Of a stretch of 64,000 nucleotides of DNA, positions 18,144-25,349 are shown one piece after another (position 1 is the first letter of the stretch; the number at the start of each line of letters is the position of its first letter). The notes under the pieces were generated by a model, which saw nothing but the letters and a program-made list of their open reading frames with translations, searched no databases and was not told the origin of the DNA. A program made the translations under genes and the position numbers. The DNA is taken from the NCBI GenBank assembly GCA_029582265.1, contig CM055823.1, positions 21,773,290 through 21,837,289 on the forward strand. Direction: 5' to 3'. The stretch comes from Zoroaster sp. YZ-2022 (taxonomy: Eukaryota > Echinodermata > Asteroidea > Forcipulatida > Zoroasteridae).

Positions 18144-19409
18144 ATGTACGGAGATGTGCTAGATCCATACAGAAGAATAAGAGAACCTCGAGGTGTAAAA
18201 GGAACGCGTCAAAAAGTCGTCATTACAAACAATCCGAGTACTATTACCGAAAATCAATTGTTGACGGTTCGTTTTCCAAATTTAGGAATGAATGACGTCA
18301 TCGTTCCCAATACAACTCGATTAGCGTTTAATATAGAACTCGTTAGCTCAGATGATGAAAATAGAACGATGGTACAAAACATTGGTAGAGCCATCGTAAG
18401 ACATATAATTATTAAAATGGAAGGAAATGAAATATTCAGTTTAGACGACGCGGATGTATTCAATTGTTATAAAGACGAATGGTTGACCAAAGATCAACGC
18501 GAAAATTTAGCGTATCAAGGAATCGAAAATGCAAACGTAACTAAATTAAGAATAGACGCTAGCGACAAAAATACAAGTGGTAACGGTGGAAAAGATAAAG
18601 CTATAGCAGATACGTATAAAAATATATATTACATTCCACTAGATTTTGAATTGTTGACCGATCATCAACCCTATTACCAGAGTGGCATAGGAGATAGATT
18701 AACTTACGAACTCGTGTTTAATAAATTTAGTAAAGTGATTAAAAGTACCGACGATAATGCAAAATATGTTATAAGCGGGATTTCTTTAGAATATGAGGTC
18801 GTTCATATGCCGGAACTCGCTAGAACGATTAAAAATCAATATACCTCTCGGTTGAGCATATTGTTTGATCGCGTACTGAGACAGAGCGTGACCGTATTGA
18901 ACAAACGCGATACAATGTGGAATATAAATTTAAATACTCCCGCAAAAAGTATGAAAGGAATATTGTTTTTATTCAGAGAACCTACCGCGCAAGAAAGCAA
19001 TAAATTTTATAATCCAAAAATCGAAAAAGTTTCAATCACGATCGAGGGCGTTCCCAATCAACTCTACGCGCATGGAATGAGAAGATATCAACATTACGAA
19101 GAAATTTCAAAATATTTTGGCGATTCGAGCAAGCAACACGCTATACAAGTCGTACAAGCTCTAGACTTGTCGAACGTTAAACTATCTAATTATTTACTAA
19201 ATCGATATGGCCTATTCCTAGATTTGAGAACGAGCACGGACAATAAATTACACGGAAGCGGAAGACGAGTACAAAACTTGAGCGAAGGAATTACTATACA
19301 AATAGAAAGAGAAACGGAGAATGCGGGAGAACTAAACATGTATACTTTTATTATCAAGGACGCGCAACTAAACATAAGAAACTCACGTTTTGAATCTGTC
19401 GATTATTAA
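18144..19409 (+). CDS. MCP: Major capsid protein (double jelly-roll)
   Basis: 421 residues, full length for Polinton major capsids. Diagnostic stretches include ITENQLLTVRFPNLGMNDVI, VPNTTRLAFNIEL, VQNIGRAIVRHIIIKMEG, DADVFNCYKDEW, YYIPLDFELLTDHQPYYQSG, DTMWNINLNTPAKSMKGILF and the C-terminal ISKYFGD/NRYGLFLDLRTS part. The family builds icosahedral virions from trimers with two upright jelly rolls. The frame is uninterrupted with no premature stop, implying recent activity or constraint. The ATG at 18144 lies 12 nt after a copy of AAATTATTATATTTA. Confidence 0.95.
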   Translation: MYGDVLDPYRRIREPRGVKGTRQKVVITNNPSTITENQLLTVRFPNLGMNDVIVPNTTRLAFNIELVSSDDENRTMVQNIGRAIVRHIIIKMEGNEIFSLDDADVFNCYKDEWLTKDQRENLAYQGIENANVTKLRIDASDKNTSGNGGKDKAIADTYKNIYYIPLDFELLTDHQPYYQSGIGDRLTYELVFNKFSKVIKSTDDNAKYVISGISLEYEVVHMPELARTIKNQYTSRLSILFDRVLRQSVTVLNKRDTMWNINLNTPAKSMKGILFLFREPTAQESNKFYNPKIEKVSITIEGVPNQLYAHGMRRYQHYEEISKYFGDSSKQHAIQVVQALDLSNVKLSNYLLNRYGLFLDLRTSTDNKLHGSGRRVQNLSEGITIQIERETENAGELNMYTFIIKDAQLNIRNSRFESVDY

Positions 19410-19434
19410 AATTAACGCTTAATATTAAAAGAAA

Positions 19435-20055
19435 ATGTTGCCTAAATATCCGCACGTTGCACTCATTTGTGGTCAAACTGGATGTGGAAAAACTGAATTT
19501 ATCTTAAACTTGTTACAAAAAGAATATTTAAAACATTTTGAAAATATCGTTATATTATGTCCCACCATAAAAAACAATGACGCGTATCAAAATAGAAAAT
19601 GGATTTGGAACAACGATCAAGTGCTCGTTGATGATCTAAAAGATTACGCATTAAACAAAGCGATAAAAATATATAGCAGCGTACTAGAAGGAAACGAAAC
19701 GTTGTTTATAATCGACGATTGTAGCGCTAGTAAACAGTTGCATTATAAAAAATACGATGAAGATAATAAATGTATGATTACACAATTAGCTTTTAGCGGA
19801 AGACATATTAAACATAGTTGTTGGATTCTTACTCAAAAATACAATAGCGTATTGAAAGATTTTAGAGAGCAACTTAAATGGGTGTGTTTATTTTATTGTA
19901 AAGATAGAGACTCGTTTGAAAATTGTCTTCGAGAAAACGATGTTATACCAACGGTTGAACTGCGAATAGAAATTCGTGAACAACTTAAACGAGTTTTACA
20001 CCGCAAATTGATTTTGAAAACGGATCAACCTACAAGTTATGAGATTGTAGACTAA
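19435..20055 (+). CDS. ATP: DNA-packaging ATPase (FtsK/HerA, A32-like)
   Basis: 206 residues, usual length for the family. Walker A is GQTGCGKT (13-20), Walker B is LFIIDD (90-95), and the HSCWILTQKYNSVLKDFREQ segment holds the polar sensor Gln typical of A32-like packaging ATPases. The enzyme translocates the genome into capsids. All key residues are present. It follows the capsid gene by 25 nt and shares a TAAAAGAAAATG start context with the integrase. The 11-bp repeat array begins 1 nt after its stop. Confidence 0.92.
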   Translation: MLPKYPHVALICGQTGCGKTEFILNLLQKEYLKHFENIVILCPTIKNNDAYQNRKWIWNNDQVLVDDLKDYALNKAIKIYSSVLEGNETLFIIDDCSASKQLHYKKYDEDNKCMITQLAFSGRHIKHSCWILTQKYNSVLKDFREQLKWVCLFYCKDRDSFENCLRENDVIPTVELRIEIREQLKRVLHRKLILKTDQPTSYEIVD

Positions 20056-20056
20056 A

Positions 20057-20425
20057 GGTCATCTGTAGGCCATCTATAGGTCATCTATAGGTCGTCTGTA
20101 GGTCATCTATAGGTCATCTATAGGTCATCTATAGGTCGTCTGTAGGTCATCTATAGGTCGTCTGTTAGGTCGTCTAATAGGTCATCTATTAGGTCATCTA
20201 TAGGTCATCTATTAGGTCGTCTGTAGGTCATCTATAGGTCATCTATAGGTCATCTATTAGGTCATCTGTAGGTCATCTATTAGGTCATCTATAGGTCATC
20301 TATAGGTCATCTATAGGTCGTATATAGGTCATCTATAGGTCGTCTGTAGGTCATCTATAGGTCATCTATAGGTCATCTATAGGTCGTCTGTAGGTCATCT
20401 ATAGGTCGTCTGTAGGTCATCTGTA
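20057..20425 (+). repeat. 33-copy 11-bp iteron-like array
   Basis: 369 bp made entirely of GGTCATCTATA and close variants (GGTCGTCTGTA, GGTCATCTGTA, and six 12-bp units with an extra T or A). By hand count there are 33 units with no spacer. Stops occur in all frames, so it is not coding. It lies in the rightward block between the ATPase stop and a small inverted repeat. No such motif was seen elsewhere in the element. Confidence 0.95.
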
Positions 20426-20450
20426 GACGTAAATAATTATAAAACGTCTA
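20424..20450. promoter_or_regulatory. Inverted repeat at the end of the array
   Basis: TAGACGT (20424-20430) and ACGTCTA (20444-20450) form perfect 7-bp arms around a 13-nt A/T loop, directly before TAATAAATGG of the next gene. It could be an operator-like site or an RNA hairpin in the 5' leader. Confidence 0.5.
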
Positions 20451-20456
20451 TAATAA

Positions 20457-21080
20457 ATGGAAGAAGTTGCTAAATTGTTGAACGAAAATCAACCTGTGCT
20501 AAACTCTGACTCTAGTACAAGCGATGAAGCGATACAAAAGCTACGAGACAAACGCCTTTTATCCGTTGTAGCGGGAGGAGATTCAAAAATGTTTTTCGGT
20601 AAAGAGTATAGCGTTAATGATATTGAAGCTTTGTCTACGGAAGAGCGCGAAGCGTTGCACACGCAATATGAAACCAAATTAGGTCGTGATATAACGCAAA
20701 GTTTAGGTAGCGCTATTCTAACGTTGTATGTTAAATTATTGGGACTCGGTTTAAATCGCGTTGACTTATACGGTTATAGTTTCGAAATTGATGACGAAGG
20801 TAAATTAATTACAGATTTAGAAAAAGATCCGTTTATTTCGAGCATGCTTAGTACAGTAGCGTGCGAAATATATTACAAGTACGGTATGTTAGTGGCACCA
20901 CTCAGCGCAACTCTTATTACGGTAAAACATTTAAAACGCTCCGCGACAGAGCGAAAAGAAGAATCTTGCGTAAATAATAAAAGAGATGGAGACGAATGTA
21001 CAGACGCAAGTTGCGGAAACAACGCCACAACCACAGCAAACTCCACAACAGACGCAAGTAGTGACAAAAGCACCGAGTAA
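20457..21080 (+). CDS. Conserved Polinton protein (207 aa), unknown function
   Basis: Diagnostic pattern of a recurrent Polinton protein: KLRDKRLLSVVAGGDSKMFF, GKEYSVNDIEALS, YETKLGRD, DLEKDPFISSMLS and CEIYYKYGMLVAPLSATLIT. Probably helical and soluble; biochemical role unknown. The C-terminal tail is Ser/Thr/Asn-rich low complexity and overlaps the next gene by 95 nt. Residues near 162-166 (SATER) derive from the GC-rich palindrome at 20937-20953. Start ATG 20457 follows TATAATAA. Confidence 0.75.
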   Translation: MEEVAKLLNENQPVLNSDSSTSDEAIQKLRDKRLLSVVAGGDSKMFFGKEYSVNDIEALSTEEREALHTQYETKLGRDITQSLGSAILTLYVKLLGLGLNRVDLYGYSFEIDDEGKLITDLEKDPFISSMLSTVACEIYYKYGMLVAPLSATLITVKHLKRSATERKEESCVNNKRDGDECTDASCGNNATTTANSTTDASSDKSTE

Positions 21081-21414
21081 AAGAGAAAAAGATCCAAAAA
21101 GAGTCGCAGCCGGTAAAAAACTCGCAGAACTTAATAAAAAGAAAAAACAAGAATTAAAAGAGGGTGCTCAGCGAAACATAACGCTTCGCGACAGCGCAAA
21201 AAGCACGCCGCAAGCACCAACGAGTGAAGTGACAAGCTCAAACAATAACAACTATTACTATATCGCTATTGCTTTGTTCGTTGGAGGTTTAGGTGTTTAC
21301 TATTTTTTAAACAGCTCAAACGAAAACGCCACTTCTAACGAAAAGCCCGTCTCACCAACAGAGAACAAAGTTGCATCGCCGACGAGAGAAGTTAGTGCGC
21401 TTGCAATGGAATAA
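20986..21414 (+). CDS. Conserved basic Polinton protein with C-terminal TM (142 aa)
   Basis: Starts METNVQTQVAETTPQ within the preceding gene in another frame. A Pro/Gln/Thr-rich N-terminus is followed by a strongly basic segment (KREKDPKRVAAGKKLAELNK, then further Lys) characteristic of a small Polinton protein, and one membrane helix (YYYIAIALFVGGLGVYYFL). The basic part may contact DNA while the helix anchors it, which is inference. A GC-rich repeat unit lies at 21182-21197. The 95-nt overlap ties it to the 207-aa gene. Confidence 0.7.
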   Translation: METNVQTQVAETTPQPQQTPQQTQVVTKAPSKREKDPKRVAAGKKLAELNKKKKQELKEGAQRNITLRDSAKSTPQAPTSEVTSSNNNNYYYIAIALFVGGLGVYYFLNSSNENATSNEKPVSPTENKVASPTREVSALAME

Positions 21415-21428
21415 AATTATTATATTTA
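21414..21428 (+). promoter_or_regulatory. Third copy of the AAATTATTATATTTA motif
   Basis: Exact copy of the two motifs upstream of the capsid gene, starting at the last base of the stop of the 142-aa ORF and 11 nt before the ATG at 21440. Confidence 0.55.
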
Positions 21429-21439
21429 CAGGTATAAAT

Positions 21440-21673
21440 ATGGACACGAAAGGAATCGCAAATTCAGCTTATCACAGCGCCGTTATAACTCTTTTTATTG
21501 TTTTATACAGCATGTTGGGTGAAAAAATATTTAAAATGAAACCAGCTGATTTAGGAAAATTAGATATAAAAGACGGATTAAAACTCACTACGGTAGTTGC
21601 CGCGGGTGGGATGACACAAATGTGGTTAGTTGAACAAGGAATTTTGCCGAGTAATATTATAAATTCTGAATAA
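21440..21673 (+). CDS. Small conserved Polinton membrane protein (77 aa)
   Basis: Begins MDTKGIANSAYHSAVITLF; two hydrophobic helices (AVITLFIVLYSMLG, and TTVVAAGGMTQMWLVEQGIL) flank a polar KMKPADLGKLDIKDGLKL segment. This layout recurs as a short protein in related Polintons. The ATG at 21440 is chosen because the motif at 21414-21428 precedes it; an upstream in-frame extension has no ATG support. A small virion or membrane-permeabilising role is speculative. Confidence 0.7.
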   Translation: MDTKGIANSAYHSAVITLFIVLYSMLGEKIFKMKPADLGKLDIKDGLKLTTVVAAGGMTQMWLVEQGILPSNIINSE

Positions 21674-21708
21674 AATATATTTATAATAATTTTTTACTAT
21701 AAAAGAAA

Positions 21709-22671
21709 ATGGACGCTAACGAGAGAAAGTTGTCTAACGTTTATTATAGTCCTAAAGGATACTACAAAGGCCAAGATGCAATTAGCAAGCTAGCTAAAGA
21801 AACAAAAATAAATGTAAAAACAGTTCGACAGTGGATAAAAAAGCAAGCGTTGTGGCAAATTTATTTACCCTATCCTAAATATATTCCTAGACCAACTTCA
21901 TCAAACAGCGCGTTTGAAAAACCGAATGAAGTTCATCAAGCGGATCTATTGTTTCTTCCTCACGATGTAATTGGTAAAAGAGCTTACAAGTACGCGTTAA
22001 CGGTCGTAGACGAAGCTAGTAGATATAAAGGAGCAGAACCATTAACCGATAAAACCGCTATTCAAGTAAGTACCGCGTTTGAGAAAATTTATAAACGTAG
22101 CTCGTTAACTTGGCCAAAAATTATAAAAGTCGATCCTGGAAAAGAATTTATGAGTAGCGTTAACGTGACGATGAGTAAACATAATGTAAGCGTACAAAGA
22201 AGCGAAGCTGGTAATCATAGAGCCCAGGGTATAGTAGAGCGGTTTAATAAAACGTTAGCAGAAAGATTATTTTCTGCTCAATACGCTAAAGAAATAGCGT
22301 CAGCAAAGACAAATAGAGAATGGGTTAAAAGATTACCAGCGGTTGTAAAAGCGTTAAATAATGAAACTACGCGTCTTATAAACTTAAAACCAAAAGACGC
22401 GATTAAATTGAGCTCTGTAGAGCAAAATCCAGCCTCACCCGTAGGCGTTAAAAGAGAAAAAAGAATCCCAAACAAAAGTTTAATTAGGTATTTATACGCC
22501 CCCGGTGAAGCTGAAAAAGATACGAGACGCAGAGCGACCGATCCAATATGGAGTATATCAATATATAGAATATCTAAAACTGTTAAAGGTGTAAATCAAC
22601 CCATATTGTATTATTTAGAAGGAGCTCCCTCTCGTAGTTTTGTAAAACAAGAATTACAAATTATCCCGTGA
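21709..22671 (+). CDS. INT: RVE-family integrase
   Basis: 320 residues. An N-terminal helix-turn-helix-like part (YYKGQDAISKLAKETKINV, KTVRQWIKKQALWQ) precedes the RNase-H-fold core with D79 (VHQADLLFLPHD), D142 (IIKVDPGKEFMSS) and E177 (GIVERFNKTLAERLF), a DDE triad with 35 residues between the last two. The C-terminus is a small beta-rich domain ending YYLEGAPSRSFVKQELQIIP. It would join element ends to target DNA and generate the short duplication. All catalytic residues are intact. It converges with the polymerase, 73 nt apart. Start context TAAAAGAAAATG is shared with the ATPase. Confidence 0.95.
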   Translation: MDANERKLSNVYYSPKGYYKGQDAISKLAKETKINVKTVRQWIKKQALWQIYLPYPKYIPRPTSSNSAFEKPNEVHQADLLFLPHDVIGKRAYKYALTVVDEASRYKGAEPLTDKTAIQVSTAFEKIYKRSSLTWPKIIKVDPGKEFMSSVNVTMSKHNVSVQRSEAGNHRAQGIVERFNKTLAERLFSAQYAKEIASAKTNREWVKRLPAVVKALNNETTRLINLKPKDAIKLSSVEQNPASPVGVKREKRIPNKSLIRYLYAPGEAEKDTRRRATDPIWSISIYRISKTVKGVNQPILYYLEGAPSRSFVKQELQIIP

Positions 22672-22744
22672 AATACACAAAATCCACCACCTAAGCTTTA
22701 ACGCATTAAGCTTTAACGTTGTAATGATCGTAACCGCGTGCCAA
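22672..22744. terminator. Convergent intergenic spacer
   Basis: Between integrase and polymerase ends. Contains a direct repeat TTAAGCTTTAACG (once with a CTAAGC variant), and an ATAAAATTTTATAA palindrome sits at its edge. It probably holds the mRNA ends of both strands. Confidence 0.35.
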
Positions 22745-23788
22745 CTATAAAATTTTATAATGACCGTAAGCGTAAGTATCTATTCCGTTTTCTAAAATGT
22801 GTTTCTTTGTGTCTAAAGGAGATAGCGATATTTTATTTACTCGCGTTGTATATAATCTATGTTTTTCGTGTTTGATAAAACTCATATCGTGATGCAGAGT
22901 ATTTTTCAACGATAAAACTTGTTTATATCGCGAGTGTTTAATCTGTTGTTCCAAAACTTGTTTTTTAACTCCTTTAGCTTTTCTAATCGTTTTTTCATTC
23001 GATAAAAGTATAGAATACATTTTGGGCCTTAAACATACAACTTCGGAAATAAGTACCCCCGCGCACTCGTCTTTCATTTTACCTATTATCTTTTTGTTCG
23101 TTTCATCGAACAGAAAATGATCTTGTTTATAATTACTAAAATCGTATAAATCTTTATTCGTTTTCATATCTTTATATACGTCTTCTGTTTGAATATCGAG
23201 TAACAAACTATCCGTATCCGTGTAAAGTAAATTACATTTATTACCATACTTGTTCTTTAAATGATTGTAATAAAAATCGTACATTAAATGTTTAGATAAT
23301 TCTAAAATGCTCATTCCTACGTAAACCGGGCGGTTGAGAACGAGTTTTGTTTTATGCATGTGAATAGCTACTAAATCGTTATCAAAAATTCTCGCCTCTG
23401 CAAAATTTGGTTTCGCGACAAGTGCGCGAATTTGATTTTCCGCTTTTTCATCGTTTAGTCGTTTTAAATTAACATTAACGCGTTTTCGTACATTTTCCAT
23501 AGTTTTTCCACAAACTGAATTGTTCATGAGTTTGTACAAATCTTTTTCAAAATCACTCGTTGATTCTTTTCTGAGTTGCGTGTTTTTATCGATATATGAT
23601 TTCATCCAACACGATTCATCAAATTCTAAAACGCGATGAATTTTAGTTAGTTTCATGCCAAGTTGTAAATACAATTGTAAATTACGATAATGAATCACGT
23701 AGTTGCGTTTATCGTATAAATTTGGAACCAGTTTCGTAACGTTTGGGGCGGGTTTATCTTTTAATAAATTCTTTTGATAGTCGCTCAT
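22745..23788 (-). CDS. POLB: Protein-primed DNA polymerase B, C-terminal third
   Basis: 347 residues with palm/fingers motifs: NSVCGKT at ~90-96 (motif B, KxxxNSxxG type, with Cys at the usual aromatic position) and YTDTDS at 189-194 (motif C, catalytic aspartates present), plus RVLEFDESCWMKSYI and KLVLNRPVYVGMSILELSK. It belongs to one polymerase with the two upstream ORFs; the boundary is a +1 offset at an A8 run (T8 on the given strand near 23792-23799). Frame-offset sequence upstream of its first Met continues the homology. Confidence 0.88.
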   Translation of the reverse strand: MSDYQKNLLKDKPAPNVTKLVPNLYDKRNYVIHYRNLQLYLQLGMKLTKIHRVLEFDESCWMKSYIDKNTQLRKESTSDFEKDLYKLMNNSVCGKTMENVRKRVNVNLKRLNDEKAENQIRALVAKPNFAEARIFDNDLVAIHMHKTKLVLNRPVYVGMSILELSKHLMYDFYYNHLKNKYGNKCNLLYTDTDSLLLDIQTEDVYKDMKTNKDLYDFSNYKQDHFLFDETNKKIIGKMKDECAGVLISEVVCLRPKMYSILLSNEKTIRKAKGVKKQVLEQQIKHSRYKQVLSLKNTLHHDMSFIKHEKHRLYTTRVNKISLSPLDTKKHILENGIDTYAYGHYKIL

Positions 23789-25349
23789 CCATTTTTTTTA
23801 TTATTATCAACGACTCTGGTGCGAGTGGAAATGAGCCGTGCGAATCGTGTAACTCTTTAACATATTCTAAATCGACTTCTAAAATGTATCCTTTGGAAAG
23901 TTTAAATCCTTCACTCTCGAGTTTGTCAATTTGTTTTTCGCTCAGCCATTTGAAGTTGCCAGTCGGTAAAGGTTGACTCATGGCATATCCGTGTAAATTA
24001 TTAGCGTCCAAGTAAGTAATGTAACTTGATGGAATATTTTCGTCGTAGTCCTCTAAATATTTATTGTTTGCTTTAGCGTATCGTTTACTCGCCATGCACG
24101 TTCCTCCTCGCGTGCCTTTCTCAATAAATAAATGCATGTCGATATCCGTAAGCAACTCTAAAGTTTGTTTAGAATGTTTCAATAAAGCGTCCCAACTCAA
24201 TCCTGGACTAGTATAATAATTAGCCGGATCTAAACCATACTCTCGTATACAAGTAGCGCGAAAGTTTTCAAATACGTCCGCCAATAAGCAAGTATCAGTG
24301 CGCACGTACAAATCGTGATAATCTCCCAAGTTTTTACAATCGAACACGTTATAAACGTTCTTTGCATGTTCGTATTGAGAGGTGGTAATGCTACTATCGT
24401 TTAAACTACTGTAAAAAGATTCTTGCGTTGGAAGTTCTTTTTCTTCAAAACGCTCAAAACTATCCATGTACTCGTAAGGATAAATACCCTTGCTTTTAAT
24501 AAGATTAAATTTTTCTAAATCTGGTTCAAGTTTGGTTGTGATTGGAAAATAATTGTTTGATTTCACGAGTTTGTCTAGCGAAGCCAGTAAAAATTGAGCG
24601 CTATCGATAAATCGTAGTTGATTGATACTAAAAGATATGTACTTTTCGATATTGTTTGCGATACACGTTATGTTTCCTTCGCTACGACCAGCAGCTTGCA
24701 TAATGAGATGAGAGTCGTAGCCTCGCAAGTTATGAAACACAACTGGAATAAAAGTTCTGTCTGGTTTTAAACTTAGTTTTAAATTACAACAATTATGCGC
24801 AGCTCCTCTATATTTTCCGGTAATGTGACAATGATCTCTAACCTTCACGTCACGAGCGTCATCAGCGCCTTCAAATTTCTTTTCGCATATCCAACACTCG
24901 TTAGCGTTTTTAAAATGCTTCACATCTTCTTCGGCCATTGTTAATTTTTGAGGATTTTTGAATATCGTATTAATCTTTTCTTCTTCTTTTTGTAATTCAA
25001 TTAAAAAGTGCTCAGCCGCATTTTCTCCCCTGTACGTAGCAGGAATACTAGACACACCGTCGCAACGAACAACGATGTACGAATAACCGCAAACTACGTG
25101 TTCTTGTAGTTTAGTTGTGTTGGTAGAGCGCTCCGCGTCAGCGTCAACAATCGTTTTAATAATGCTCTCAAAGTCGGCGTATATTACGAAAGGAACTTTC
25201 ATCTTTTTATGATGATTTATAAACTTTACCTTGTCGTTTTTATACTTTTCAGGTAAAACAATTTTTGTTGGTCTGTCGTTTATTCCCTTACACATTTCTA
25301 CGTGATTTTCGAGATATTCTCTCGTTGAAAACCCCTGCAAACATCTCAA
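23754..25349 (-). CDS. POLB: Protein-primed DNA polymerase B, middle part (exonuclease and motif A)
   Basis: 531 residues. It begins within a Cys2-His-Cys finger (CLQGFSTREYLENHVEMC; the first Cys lies just upstream, across the offset). Proofreading motifs follow: Exo I FVIYADFESI (D59, E61) and Exo II HNLRGYDSHLI (~205). Between them sits a recombination-endonuclease-VII-like Cys/His cluster (CWICEKKF, then RDHCHITGKYRGAAHNCCNL). Motif A is TYLDANNLHGYAMSQPLPTG. GC-rich repeat coding lies at 25126-25146. Both ends overlap the neighbouring frames by tens of bases, consistent with one broken gene rather than three genes. Confidence 0.88.
   Translation of the reverse strand: MRCLQGFSTREYLENHVEMCKGINDRPTKIVLPEKYKNDKVKFINHHKKMKVPFVIYADFESIIKTIVDADAERSTNTTKLQEHVVCGYSYIVVRCDGVSSIPATYRGENAAEHFLIELQKEEEKINTIFKNPQKLTMAEEDVKHFKNANECWICEKKFEGADDARDVKVRDHCHITGKYRGAAHNCCNLKLSLKPDRTFIPVVFHNLRGYDSHLIMQAAGRSEGNITCIANNIEKYISFSINQLRFIDSAQFLLASLDKLVKSNNYFPITTKLEPDLEKFNLIKSKGIYPYEYMDSFERFEEKELPTQESFYSSLNDSSITTSQYEHAKNVYNVFDCKNLGDYHDLYVRTDTCLLADVFENFRATCIREYGLDPANYYTSPGLSWDALLKHSKQTLELLTDIDMHLFIEKGTRGGTCMASKRYAKANNKYLEDYDENIPSSYITYLDANNLHGYAMSQPLPTGNFKWLSEKQIDKLESEGFKLSKGYILEVDLEYVKELHDSHGSFPLAPESLIIIKKMDERLSKEFIKR

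Noticed and set aside
20057..20425. CRISPR-like or coding repeat array in the Polinton
   Set aside because: Units are 11-12 bp with no spacers and stops occur in all frames.
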